Source: Acanthosoma haemorrhoidale (lineage: Eukaryota > Arthropoda > Insecta > Hemiptera > Acanthosomatidae). Taken from it: a stretch of 64,000 bases of DNA. Shown one piece after another: positions 32,250-44,496 of the stretch. Made by a program: the position numbers and the translations under genes. Position 1 is the stretch's first letter; each line of letters starts with the position of its first letter. Under the pieces are notes generated by a model. It saw only the letters and a list, made by a program, of their open reading frames with translations. It was not told the DNA's origin and did no database searches. The DNA is taken from NCBI GenBank assembly GCA_930367205.1, contig OV884012.1, positions 154,948,001 through 155,012,000 on the forward strand, written 5' to 3'.

Positions 32250-34124
32250 ATGTCCAAATGGTGCCATTCTTTTTCTATTGCTGAAAAAGTTAAAATAATT
32301 GAAGAAGAAAGTGGTGTTTGTAATAATTTTGAACTGGAAATTAGCCAAACCATATAGATCAAAGGACCAAATAAAAAAATACTTTTTGAAAAGGATGTCT
32401 CATCTATCAAGAGGATAAAATCAGGTGAACATCAAGATCTGGAATGGTTCAAAATTCAAATGTCCAAAAACATTCCAATCAACAGTACGATACCTAAAAA
32501 AAAGTTACCGTATTTTGTACATTTTTTAATAAACCTGATTTTCAATGTTTTTCTTCTGGGAGTACCTGTTTTCACCAGGGATTACTTTTTCTTTTTTTTT
32601 AATTAAAGATTGTTATAAGCTAATACCATTGTAGTTTTTAGAAATATATACAAAAAATCATCGACTTTATGTTAAAGCAATTGTTCATTAAAAAAATTCA
32701 AGTAGTAACTACATTATTTTCCATATAATTTAATGATGTGCTTTAGGATTATCTCCAGTTGAACATCTTTCTTTTGTAGGTTAATTTTCATTTTTTACCT
32801 TATATTTGATATTTGTTTCAAATCCAAAGGAAAAATTTTGATTAATTCTTGCCTACTTCTCACAGTTATTAAAACAAACCCATCTAGTTGTTCTACAATC
32901 TTATTGTATACTAATAACGTCACAAAGGCAAGAAACACATTTAATTAAATGAAATATGGAGGAAATGCCAATGTGTATACCAGACTCTAGTTTGCTGTTC
33001 TATAAAATTAGTTGAGGGAGGTTCTTTCTCTTGAAGGAAACCACTGGCTGAGATGAAATGTGGAGTGCTATATATTTGGAACCTACATTTCTTTTTTACA
33101 TCAGCCTAAGCCGATATCCCAACAAACATATCCACACAAATCTAAATTCACAGCTCCCTGTCTGAGTCTCTTATTTGACCGGTAAGTCTAAAGAAGAAAG
33201 CTAACCTGTACACAATGGTACTTAAATTTTTTTTTTGCCTGGCTTTCCGCTCCTCCTCTACAAGCTTCTTTTTATAGAAAATCAAGTTGTGTTTACTTTA
33301 GATACTTGTTCTCCTGCCATCATGTGGAGAGTAAAAATAATAAAACTAACTATGATTCCAGGTGGCTTTTATCCTCTTAGTTATGCACATATGGTCAATA
33401 ATGGTGGCGAGGTTATTTTAGCCTCATCTCTGCCAGTCAGAAGAAAACTACCATTATTGAGGTACTAAGCTCTATTCCCTTAACAGTTTTATGCACAATC
33501 ACAAAAATACACGCTCAGTTTGATGAAATGTACTTTTGAGATCGATAACTTCCTCAGTTATATCCATGTGACCTGAAAGAGCAAATAAAAGAAAATTACA
33601 AGAAAAAAAAATTAAAATTGGCCAATTTTCTCCCACACATCATCGTTTTCGGAAAAATCCGTGGAGAATGAGAAAGCGCTCTCGCTGGAGTTCCCAAAAG
33701 TTGGCTAGACCAGGTTTAGCCTAGTTTGTGTGAAAATTATGCAGATTCTAACAATTTTAATAGTGACAAGACTGGATTGTTTTTTCGCTTTAAACCAGGC
33801 ACCTTTTAGCTTCAAGGGGAAGACTTGCAGGGGAGGTAAGTTGTGAAAAGAACGACTTACAATGCTCGTAATGTCTAATATGATTGGTCCTGACAAGAAA
33901 ATATTACTGGGAAAAATCTAAAACTCCTAGATGCTTTAAAAATGAAAAAACTTGCCATTCAACTACAAAAGCAATAAAAAAGCATGGATGATCGGACACA
34001 TTTTTTTGGAATGGTTCAAAGAATGAGGTAAACAATTAGTAAAAAGAACAACAACACATCCTGTTGACAGTAGAGAACTGCCCTGGTCATTCATTCTTCT
34101 ATGCAAAACATTCAATTTATAAGA
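32250..34124 (+). pseudogene. Tigger/pogo-like (CENP-B type) transposase relic
   Basis: Not visible as a long ORF because of stops. From ATG at 32250, one frame gives SIAEKVKIIEE, KILFEKDVSSIKRIKSGEHQDL and WFKIQMSKNIPI with a single TAG. This is the order of the CENP-B helix-turn-helix domains of Tigger transposases. From 33732 follow the first catalytic Asp context (FNSDKTGLFFRF), then FSFKGKTCRGG, RLTMLVMSNM, NYKSNKKAWM and VENCPGH across several frames. These match the DDE domain, with the second catalytic Asp of the usual DNCPAH replaced by Glu. About 1.1 kb of unrelated DNA separates the halves. It is dead. Confidence 0.8.
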
Positions 34125-35917
34125 TTTTTTTTTCTCTCCCTCTGAATATGACCTTAAATTAATTTTTTTTTAGAAGTTCGGGTATAACTATCTAAATTGC
34201 TAGGTCGCTCCTTGAAGATTATTGTGGTTTGTTTCCAGAGAGACATAATTGAGTTCTGTACAATTATACTAGGCAAACATTTTTCTTGGATGACGTCCTC
34301 AGATTTAAAAGGTAACATTTCAAATAAAAATCTGAATAAAAAAGTATGAAAAACACTTTTTTAAAACCCCCAAATAGGTACCAAAAACATTCATAGTAGT
34401 GAGAAAATATGAACTGAAATCTACTTATTGAATATGTGGATGATATTTGCTTAAATCGCATGATTTTCCGAATAAGACAACCCATTGACTTTTCTTACCC
34501 CACCCGTTAGTTGCTGTTTCAACTAAGAGCTGGACTTGTGAACAACCTGTTTAATGAGATTTTATTGTCTTTATAAAAAAAAAAATGAATTAATTAATAA
34601 AAATTTATTATTGTTGTTCAACTCTTTCCTCAATTTTTCTCCAGACCATTGAATCGATGCATTGTGATAAACATATATTAATTTTGTATTTATACACCTT
34701 ATTCCAATGTGCCTCACATTAAGAATCAATTATTATCTTACCCTACCCACGAACTTCATTATTATACCAGAAAGCTTTTATACTTTAAAATGAAACTATC
34801 TGTGACAAAACTATGTGCCACCCTTAGGAAAACTATTAAATGATATTTATATTAGGTGTGTAGCTTTTTTTATTAATAAATTATATTAATCATAATATTC
34901 TTTGATTATTATGTTCATTTTTTTAATGACACTGATGTGATAACTGATTAGATTTGTACTAATTAATTCCAAAGATGTTTATAATTAGCAAATTTTGTTA
35001 CTCAACCTAAATTAGTTATGTAAAATAAACTAATTAATAAAGATATGTTTCTTCTCTTATAACTCTTTCACCTGTTTTTTTTTGGTTTATTCCTTGTAAT
35101 CAGCATAATGTTTAAGTTAATATTATAGTATTATTTGAAATTTAACCGTATTTAAATGACCGAAAGAATTTGTTGATATCTGTTATTATACTTATACTTA
35201 TAGGTTGACAAAAGAGAGATGTTAGATTTTCAAAAAAATCAGTTCCCCAAAATGTTTTTAACAGACAACATCCCACACTATCATCTCAAACTAGGAACTG
35301 ATGCAGACACATAGTATGTCAAAATATCTATTAATAAATTTCATAAAAATTAACATCTCTCTTTCATCAATCTAAGCTGATTTTCAAACAAACTTTTCTC
35401 ACTTATAATTATATTCATGGCTAACAATTAACTATCAGTAAGAGTTATATATGTTTAATTATTAATCTTAGCTAATTAACTTTAATTAGTCTTAATAATT
35501 ATTTCTTGTTTATAATTTTACTAATGAAAATTATAATGAGCTTTTTAAAAGAGAAAAATCCATCATATGGCATTTCATTCTATAAAAAATAAATCTTCAA
35601 TATTAAATTAATGAAATAATTTATGATAAAAAAAAATGATAGAGAAGATGCAGCACATTTTGATGAAGAATACTTTGACATATACATATATAGTTAATAG
35701 TTAAAAACAGTCTCAGTAATAATGAGCCTGTCATTTCACCAGGCAATACTAGTTGGATTAACCCTGCCAGTAAAATAACGACCAAATGGTTCTAGCAACC
35801 CATAAAACGTTTAAAAAAAGTAATGAACGTCTACACACAACCAAATGATATAACCAATCCGCTATCTTCCAAAAATCATTTTTAACCTGAGGACCCCATG
35901 TAGAGATCTACCAGAGA
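34125..35917. other. AT-rich intergenic DNA
   Basis: No supported gene or repeat. Short frames are random-looking. The first 150 bases may be the decayed end of the Tigger-like element. Confidence 0.5.
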
Positions 35918-36540
35918 TTAAACTGATAAGAACAGAGTAAAAACTAGCTTTATTATACTATATAAATTTTGGGGCGGAACAGTACACATCCACACCATGT
36001 GCTTTACAATTTGTTTTGTTTTTCTATATACATGATCATTTATACATTTTGGTTTGGGATTTCTGACTGGCCATATGTCCCTACTCATATTGTCTTTCTC
36101 CTTCTCACGGAGACAGGCAAGCGCTGCCACATCCCTTGTCCCCATTGCCAAGACCAGCGTCGTCAAAGCTTGACAGCCAGTCCCAATAACTGATCCAGGT
36201 CGGCCAGGAGGCAGCCTCATCTGCTATCGGCACCCCCCCCCCCATCTTCCTGTATTCCCAGAAGTGCCAGACAGTTAGGCAGGTGCACTGATCGTGAAAG
36301 CCCAGCGATAGAGGTTGGTTCTAATTCACCGGGTGTAGGTAGTTTCCCTCGTGGACGCGTACTTTAATGCCGGGGTTGGTAGTCGATAGTCAGCCAGCGA
36401 GAACTGCAGTGGGGCGGCCTCGTCTGCTATAGGCACATCTCCGCCACCCCGCTGTGAACGTGGCTGTTCCACCAGCCCTGCGCAACAGTGACACGGCTGT
36501 ACGTCCTCAGTAGGAAGCACTTTGTTGTCTCGTATTACGC
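35918..36540 (-). pseudogene. R2-like LINE N-terminal fragments (two pieces)
   Basis: Two minus-strand pieces repeat the motif of 29.7 kb: VPIADEAA followed by WPTWISYWDWLSSFDDAG near 36.2 kb, and DVPIADEAAPLQF near 36.44 kb. They look like tandem scraps of the R2-like ORF N-terminus. Frames are broken and no RT is attached here. Confidence 0.5.
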
Positions 36541-36559
36541 CTCCTTCGTGGTTCTGACT

Positions 36560-37700
36560 ACTTGAAAGGTCTCTGGGCGGGTTTCAAAGGTGACGGTCAC
36601 ATCATTAATGATTGCTTGGTCACCTTTTGCTACTATAAGGTCGGGTCTTAGGCAGGAGTCATCAACCTTCTGGTTCTTCCCAATAATCATATATTCCTTG
36701 TTCTGGGCCGTGGCTTTACCTCTGTCTACTATGGCGTCATGTCACCTCTGTCTGAGAACAGTGTGGCTGTTGCACTGTCCCTGTACATGCGCCAGGCATT
36801 CCACGCTATTACCGCATCTCCGACAGCTTCTGTTCTGCGTCGTGTCCCCCTTCTTACATCAGTGAAACCAGCTGCAGCCTCGCTTTATGCATGAATCGCC
36901 AGTCGGCAAACGACATATGCTCCTCCCCAGTTAAAAGGAAATGGTTGGAGTCTGGGGAGTATTTAAGGCAGTCGACGATTTTTCCTTGCGATGGTTTCTG
37001 CCTTAGGTTCTCTCCTCTTCTTCCCTGTTTCCGCCGTCTTAGGATTCGGAGTACCTGGCCCCGCTAGTGTTTTCAGACCGTGGTGTCCTTCAGGCTGAGC
37101 GTGGGCATGTCCTGGAAACGTTAGACGTTTTTCTTCCTTGCGTACAATGATCCGTGAGGTGCGATGTTCGTTGTCTCAAGCCCGGGGTGTTTGTTACCTC
37201 ATGATAAGAAGCCACCAAAGTCCGGTGCCTGCGTCGGGCTCATCCTCGCGCCTTCTGTTCGTCCTAGATCTTCTTGCGCCATCCGTCGAAGCTTCTCGTC
37301 CCTGGAGGTGAGTAACTTATAGGGGGCATCTATCAGGGCTAGTTCACTCTCCTCCGCAGCTAGTGGAAACCCACATAGTCCCTCGGACCTAGCCTCGTAG
37401 ATATATTCATTCGCCGCCTCCTGTGCCACCCCCAAGGTCCACTTAACCTCTGCCCTGATGATTTTGTCGACCCTCGTCCAATCTTTCTTCGGTACATGCC
37501 CGTTTCTCATTGGGAAGTTGAGAGAGGGGTATACGAAGGTCTTCATGACATCCAGACGTTGCCATGGGGCCAGCTTCGAGTCCAATATCCCTCTTGCCTT
37601 CGCCACGATCTCCTCCAGCTCCGCTTGATGGCGAATCGCCCTAAAACCGGCGAGGTTACCAAGAACTCGCGGTGAGGCGCATCCCGCATCTTATGGAGGC
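36560..37700 (-). pseudogene. R2-like LINE C-terminus: RT thumb plus restriction-like endonuclease
   Basis: Minus strand in order: ILDSKLAPWQRLDVMKTFVY (37590-37530, RT thumb); FADWRFMHKARLQL (about 36900), an R2 hallmark; CCHC finger CRRCGNSVECLAHVQGQC (36835-36780); RHD-like HDAIV; and PDLIVAKGD with VTVTFE (36655-36595), the PD..D nuclease core. This is what shows the family is R2-type rather than Jockey or R1-type. Frame changes between segments (for example near 37200 and 36870) make it non-coding. It lacks the N-terminal RT. Confidence 0.82.
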
Positions 37701-37730
37701 TGCGCGAAGCGAAAGGAGATTCTCGCCAGG

Positions 37731-39870
37731 ATGAAACCAGCCCACGACAGACTGCAGCCCCAGCAGAAGAAGCGACGACAGGACGAGCCAATCACGATAC
37801 CTGCTCCACCACCATCTACAAACGCATGGCAGAACCCGCTCTACCGTGACCACCAGAGTACAGAAACCACATCTGCCGCCAACACCGCTGTCCCCGCTGC
37901 CACCACCCGTCGACCAGACTCCTGGACCGCAGATAAGACTCCTCCAATAACAGAAGAAGTGCATCAAACACGTATGTAAATCTAGATCCTAGACTAGCGT
38001 TTTTGACAAACGACCAGCGTCAAGACCTTGAATGTGGACCGAAATGGGTAACTGCCCTCGTCGATATATGCAGCCAAATGCTTATGGCTATAATATCTGG
38101 TAAACATCAACAATGGTAGATTACCAAGTGTTAAATTTTAACGTTGATGGTCTCCTGACCAAAATAGATGAGGTAGAAGTGCTGCTAGCTCTCTACCGAC
38201 CAGATATTGTAGTTTTGACAGACACGAGGGTATCTATACAATCAATCCACATCAAAGGTTATTCTACTGCCATTGAAAGGGTCACCGGTTACGGCGGTGT
38301 TCTCATTGCAATACGACTTGGTATCAATTGGAAGGTAGTGGCTTCACCACTGACAACAAGTGATCCCAGGCTTCACCACCTGACAGTTAGTGTAAATTTG
38401 CAAACGGTACCAAGCCTGTGCAAAAAGAAGAAGTAGATCTTCAACTAACTTTCATAGCTGATGTGATCGTAAACGCCGCAGACACTGCGATCCCGAAGTT
38501 CACCCCCATGCCACCTTTCCTGCGACCACCTCCAGACCATATTCTTAAAATTATTTACTTGCGCAATAATTGGAAGAATAGATCTTAAGGCGACAATGTT
38601 CTGACTGCTGAGCAACAGGCAGCAAAACTGGCCCACCACTACGCTAGGGATATTACGGCTAGGACGGGCTACTACCACATGCCTCCTCTGGTAGATGCTG
38701 AACAGAACCACATGTTTGTATCACCGAAGCAGCTCAAGGCGATTCTTCGCCGGTGTCAGGGAAACCGAGCACCAGGGAACGACGGGATACAAACAGTACT
38801 GCTAAAACAAAGGGATAGTACAACTCGCAAACATATACAACTCTTGTATAAGATTGCGGTACTTTCCTGACACATGGAAACAAGCCATCTTGTTTCCGTT
38901 ACTGAAGCCAGCAAAGAGTAGAGACCACCTAGCCCACTACCGCCCGATCAGTTTGCTACCGCAGATGGGGAAAATTTTTGAGATAATTCTATTGAATTAT
39001 CTCAAAAATTACTGCTCGGAGAATGACATCATTCCACCAGAACAGATTGGATTCCAGTCCAGTATGAGCGCAGAGCACCCCCTTCTGAAGGTGCAGTCAG
39101 AAGTTAGCCATAACATGAATAGAAACATAGCCACGGCTATGATTTCCATTGATTGCACCCAAGCATTCGACTCGGTGTCTCCCGGGACACTGTGTCAATT
39201 GCTCTGTGACCGGGAATGCCCGGTACAACTGTATTCAATTCTGGCTAACTTCCTGAAAAACAGATCGTTGCGGGTGCGGGTGGGGATAGCTTCTCCGAAG
39301 CTGTGCCACTTACCTGTGGAGTACCCCAAGGAGCCGTCCTATCCCCTGTACTATTCAACGTATATACGTCTGAAATTGTAGGAGCCCAATATAAAAACAC
39401 AACAGTTACTGCTTTCGCTGATGACATAGCGGTGTACAGTAGCTGCATGAGCGCCAAGGTAGCTCTAAGGCAGGCTGAAATCCACTGCCTACTACTTACA
39501 TAGTAGGAACGGAGGAAAATTCAACAACCTAGTATTTCTGGGGATTAAAATGGACAGACACCTCCATTTTAGTAATCATTTTGCGAAGAAGTTGAAGCAA
39601 ACACGCATGAAGTCTTACCGGCTTACGCATTTATTGAGTTCCCCCAATCTATTACTGCGTCTGAAGCTATTGATCTACAAGAGTACACTCAGGCCTACAC
39701 TGCTGTATGGTGCACCGCTTTTTTTTCATCTGACGTATACGACAGTTCGGTAACTCCAACAATTCCAAAAACGGTATACTGATGAAAGTGGTCAGAAATA
39801 CTTCATTCGAGCAGCGGAGCAATAGAGAACTTCACGAGATCTTTGATTTGCCTACTATGGATAAATTCAT
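37731..39870 (+). pseudogene. Jockey-type LINE, ORF1 end plus broken ORF2
   Basis: After an ORF1 tail (STNAWQNPLY near 37820), ORF2 begins at 38113 with an endonuclease N-terminus (LNFNVDGLLTKIDEVEVLL, RPDIVVLTDTR). It then skips most of the endonuclease. RT follows from 38700: RAPGNDGIQ, AHYRPISLLP, motif A (ISIDCTQAFDS), GVPQGAVLSPVLF, FADDIAVYSS, and thumb residues LRPTLLYGAPLF. At least three frame breaks (38430, 39300, 39490). The 3' end is truncated near 39870 and abuts another Jockey fragment in reverse. Confidence 0.85.
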
Positions 39871-39879
39871 CACTTCAGC

Positions 39880-40890
39880 GGGGATGACTCATTTCTGGGC
39901 CACCTCATGGGGTCCCGCACATTGGACGCATTTCATTTTCCGGCCGCAGTGATTACGGATGTGGCCGAACTTGATGATCACGTGATTCATGGCACGTAGC
40001 TTCTTCAAATTCTTTAGCGTCACATTAGGCTGTAACCAGGACAGGAGATATGTCAGTCTTCTGCACACTAGTGTCCGTTTTTCGGAGTCGCCTAATGTCT
40101 ATTACATCAGGCTCTGCTGCTATAATGTATTGTTTCATTATGTTGATGTCCTCCTGGACATCCAGCCCAAGAATAAGAAACTTCTTATTCTTGGTGCCAC
40201 CTCTCGGGGTGAAGGAGTGGTACTCTCTTCCTACCTGCTGGGGTGTCTTACCAATGAGGATCCTTTCTTCCTCCACTTCTGGGTAAATTGTGACCCCTCT
40301 TTCGTCTTCCTCAGGGTGAAGCGATTTTTATTGGTGGTTTTGAGCATCTAGGCCAGTGAAATAGTTGTTTCTCCGGAGACAATAACTGGCGGTGGCTTTT
40401 TCACAATCACCGGTGAAACGGGTTGTAAACTTTCAGGTGACTCGCTAGCGAGTAACTAAAATTTATTTCACACCTTCGTTGGCTTCTTCTTCGTAGGCCG
40501 TTGGACCTTCAAGGTAATCTTAGGGAAAGTGAAGTCCTCTTCACTGCCCGGTGTTGTTGGACTAGAACTGGCCGCTTCCTGGAAGTATCCACTTCCATCT
40601 CCATCATCCGAATAATGGTTTAAACACAAACATAAAAAACGGTAAAATTATATAATGTGGTATCGTCCCCATTAGTCACAGCACGAATTACAGTGGCACT
40701 GAAGTTTAAATGTTACCTTATACAGGCACAACGTGGTGTTGGCATCTAGCAAAATGGCGGCCGGTAACAAAAAAAGGGCAGTAAAAGATGTTTACTCCTC
40801 AACTGTTATTTTTAATAGATATAGCACCGTAATCGATATTGTATTGATATGCCCTTTTATCTTTTTGATCGGAAAGAGCTTTTTTTCCCC
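39880..40890 (-). pseudogene. Jockey-type LINE 5' end: leader and partial ORF1
   Basis: The minus strand contains ORF1 with the PRE_C2HC-type segment (GGTKNKKFLILGLDVQED, then IDIRRLRKTD). It resembles the ORF1 at 42887-43651, including similar leader DNA up to the GAAAGAGCTTTTTT stretch (40870). It has stops and no ORF2. Confidence 0.75.
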
Positions 40891-41099
40891 CCTAAACTCC
40901 TTGAATTTATACAATGTGTAAAAATATGAATAAGATAATTGGCAATTTTATCCTCATTCTGCTATGCGCAGATGCATTTGAAGGAGGTTGGGTTACTCAA
41001 CAATACAGTTTGTGGTTAAAAATACAATAAAGTGAATACAAATCTAGGTGATGGGGCTCATCTTCAGTTTAAAAATGGGAGAAAAAACTTACAAACTAA

Positions 41100-43757
41100 A
41101 AAACTATACCTAGAACCTAAGTCTAAAGCGTTCCAATCACGACAGCGTCCTGCCATCGATGGGGGAACGGAGCGGGGGTTATCGTGTTAAACACCGGGTT
41201 TGTCAAGTATTGCAGTGAGTCGAAAAATTTGATATGTCTACGTTGGATGAATTCATCCACCGTAGGCAGCTCAAATATCTCATGCAGCTCACTGTTTCTT
41301 CGCTGCTCGAATGAAGTACCTCTGACCACTTTCATCAGTATACCGTTTTGGAATTGTTGGAGTTTCTTAGCTGTTGTATACGTCAGATAACGAAAAAGCG
41401 GTGCACCATACAGCAGAGTAGGCCTTAGTATGCTCTTGTATATCATGAGCTTGAGGCGCAGTGATAGATTGGGGGAAGTCAATAAGTGCGTAAGCCGGTA
41501 AGACTTCATGCGTGTATTCTTCAACTTCTTCGTAAAATGGTTACTAAAATGGAGATGTCTGTCCATTTTAATTCCCAGATATACTAGGTTGTTGGCTGGT
41601 GAATTTTTCTCCGTTCCTACTATGTAGCTAGTAGGTAGTGGGCTTTTTCCCTTTTGGAAAGAGAAAATTACGCAGTCAGTCTTACCCGCGTTTACAGAGA
41701 TATTGAGTCTCCCCAATCTCTCACTGATCTGGTTACTGGCTACTTCAGCCTGTCTTAGAGCCACCTTGGCACTCATGCTGCTACTGTACACCGCTATGTC
41801 ATCGGCGAAAGCAGTAACTGTGGTATTTTTGTACCGGGCTCCAACAATCTCAGACGTGTATACGTTGAATAGTACAGGGGATAAGAGGCTCCTTGGGGTA
41901 CTCCACAGGTAAGTGGCACAGCTTCGGAGAAGCTATCCCCACCCGCACCCGCAACGATCTGTTTTTCAGGAAGTTAGCCAGAATTGAATACAGTTGTTAA
42001 TGGGGATCGATTATGTAGATACCCTATTGCCTGTCAAAACTACAATATCTGGTCGGTAGAGTGATAGCAGCACTTCTACCTCATGTATTTTGGCCAGGAG
42101 ACCATCAACGTTAAAATTGAATACTTGGTGATCTACCATTGTTGATGTTTTCCAGATATTATAGTTATGAACATTTGGCTACAGAAGTCTACTAGGGCAG
42201 TTACCCATTTCGGTCCGCATTCAAGGTTGTTTGTTAGAAACCTTAGCCTAGGATCTAGGTACTTACAATTAATATTTTCCGAAGTGTCTTCCGAAGTTCT
42301 GGGAGCCGTTCTCGACGAGGTGGGGCCGCTCTCGCCGTGGAGGGGCATCTCTGTCTTCGTTACTGTACTGGAACAGCTTGTAGAGCGGGTTCTGCCAAGC
42401 ATTTGTAGATGGCGGTGGAGCTTCTTCGTCTCTTCTGCTGTGGCTGCAGTTTGTTTGTCGGTCTATCTCTGGTGAGATACTCTTCGCGCAGCCTCTGTAC
42501 GACGTCGGATGAGCCTCACCGCAGTTTGAGCACTTGAGCGGGGCTGTCTTGTTTCTTGGACATTGCGCCACCTCATGGGGTCCCGCACATCTGACACACT
42601 TAAGCTTCTTGCCACAGAAGTTCCTGGTGTGGCCGTATTCCTGACAGCGGTGGCATTGTTGGGGGGCCTCTCTGGTTTTTGTTTTGTTGTTTTTTTCCCT
42701 AAGCTCTCTAGTTAGAAATTTAGGATGAGGGAAAAATAAGGAATATTTTGGCTGTGCGGATCCTTGTACTAGGAGTACCTGCTAGAAGGTGGTGTGAGAG
42801 GATTAAGGAGTGTGGGAAGCCTCGGTGGAGGTTGGTTGTTGTGGTACAGTGGTGAGAGTCCACTGGTGGCTGGGCCTAGAGTCTCTCTAGGCATGTAGTG
42901 TAGTCATATTTAGTCTCTGTTCCTTAAATGTCACTATTCTTACTATAACGTGATTAATGGCACGTATATTCTTCATGCCGTTTAGGGTGACGCTTGCTGG
43001 GGCTGTCTCAAGCACTGGCGAAATGTCTTCCTTTCTTCCCGTTGGATCGCTTTTTCTGAGGCGTCGCACATCGACGACTTCCGGTATGGTTGCAATTACC
43101 GTAGCTTTGATCTCTTGAATGTCCTCTTCAACATCTAATCCGAGAATCAAAAATTTCTTATTTTTTATATTGCCTCTCGGGGCGAAGGTGTGGTACTCCT
43201 TACCACCAGCTTGCATTAGTTCTAGGATTTTACACCTTTCTTCCTCCTGTTCCGTGTATATTGTTACGCCCTCTTTCGTCTTCCTGAGGGTGAATTTTGT
43301 GAAATTGACGCTTTTGAGCATCTGGGTTAGACTGGTTGTATTCTCTCCTGCAACAATAACAGGTGGTGGCGTCTCGCTCGCGAGAGCCTGAAATTTATTC
43401 CCGATCTTCGTTGGGTTCTTAGCTTTAGTCGGTCGCTGGACCTTAACTGTGATTTTAGGGTATTCAAAACCCTCGTCTTCACTGTCCGTTGTGGCTGTTG
43501 GGGAAGCCACTCGCTTCCTGGAAGCGTCTACTTCCATCTCCATTCTTCCAAAAAATAAGTCCAAAACAGCAAAATATTTTAATGGGGTGCCGTCCCCATG
43601 CACAAAAACACTGACACGAAAAAAAAAACGAAAAATGTTACCTGGTGCCACCCCTCAGTTGCAAGATGGCGGCAGCACAGATGGTGACAGATAACAATGG
43701 CAGCAGAGATGTGTACACTTCGACTGCTAACACTGAACCTCGCCTCGAAAGAGCTTT
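41100..43757 (-). pseudogene. Jockey-type LINE with long ORF1 and internally deleted ORF2
   Basis: ORF1 (43651-42260, broken near 42887) has an acidic N-terminus, the PRE_C2HC domain (KNKKFLILGLDVEED, DVRRLRKSD) and CCHC knuckles near 42600-42500 (CSNCGEAHPTSYRGC). ORF2 keeps an endonuclease start (about 42140-42040). It then jumps to the RT palm (LYSILANFLKNRSLRV, FADD near 41805) and the C-terminal tail to 41123. Most of the endonuclease and RT fingers are deleted. It is related to, but not identical with, the + strand copy at 37.7-39.9 kb. Confidence 0.82.
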
Positions 43758-43781
43758 TTTTTTTCATATAAGTATAACAAA

Positions 43782-43925
43782 CTATAAGTAGCACAAAAAT
43801 AGAATCTCTCAAGACATACTGTAAATAAAACGCCTAAGAACAAGACATTTTAAACATGAAGGAAGGTTTAAATAATGGAACAAAATCTAGGTAGCTTCAG
43901 CAACGACTCCGTCAAATTAGAAAAC
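43782..43925 (+). repeat. 144-bp repeat, copy 1
   Basis: Nearly identical to 55786-55929 in the same orientation (ctataagtagcac to ttagaaaac). It is adjacent to the Jockey 5' end. Its nature is unknown. Confidence 0.8.
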
Positions 43926-44496
43926 GAAGTAAATAAAAACATTTTGATAAAATAAGTAATACCGGTATGGAAAATAAAATGAAGATTGGATCTGTGACTC
44001 AGGAAATATAAGTCAGCAATAAGAAAGAAAACAACTGAATGCCAACAATAGAAGGTGCTATCCAACCCAAAATGAGCTTAGTAGAAAAACTGAATAACAT
44101 TATTGGGAATATTTCAAACATATATAATTATAACAGTAAGAAGCAGTTAATTTCGTTTCCTGGACAAGAATATGCGAAGTTTTATATTATTATTTTATTT
44201 TTATCTTCTATTCTTATCTTTATGTTATTCTTAACTTTCTAAGTTTTTATAAATTGTTTAAGACGTTTAACTTTGGAAAATAAATAAGTTGGTAGATTTT
44301 ATTACAGTGAACCGCCCAGATGAAGTATGCTTCTTTTAAACTGAACCGGCGGGTCACTCGTTCACTGAAGTGTTTCATGTTTCACAGGCTCACTTCCAGT
44401 CGTCGGTAGGCTATCCTAGGGTTATCTTCCTCTGCAGTATGTTAATAGTAACTAAAGTGTCTGTCTGTGATCTAAGTTTTTATTTTAGTAATTAAT
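43926..44496 (+). other. DDX24 upstream region and 5' UTR
   Basis: Contains the presumed promoter and leader of the helicase gene. GC rises from about 44310. No clear TATA box. A leader beginning around 44390 is plausible but unproven. Confidence 0.4.

Noticed and set aside
33235..33468. 77-codon + strand frame between the Tigger halves
   Set aside because: No similarity to transposase and no splice context.
35918..36220. A host gene reading MRLPPGRPG
   Set aside because: Its neighbour frame contains the R2-like ADEAAS...WLSSFDDAG motif, so it is LINE-derived.
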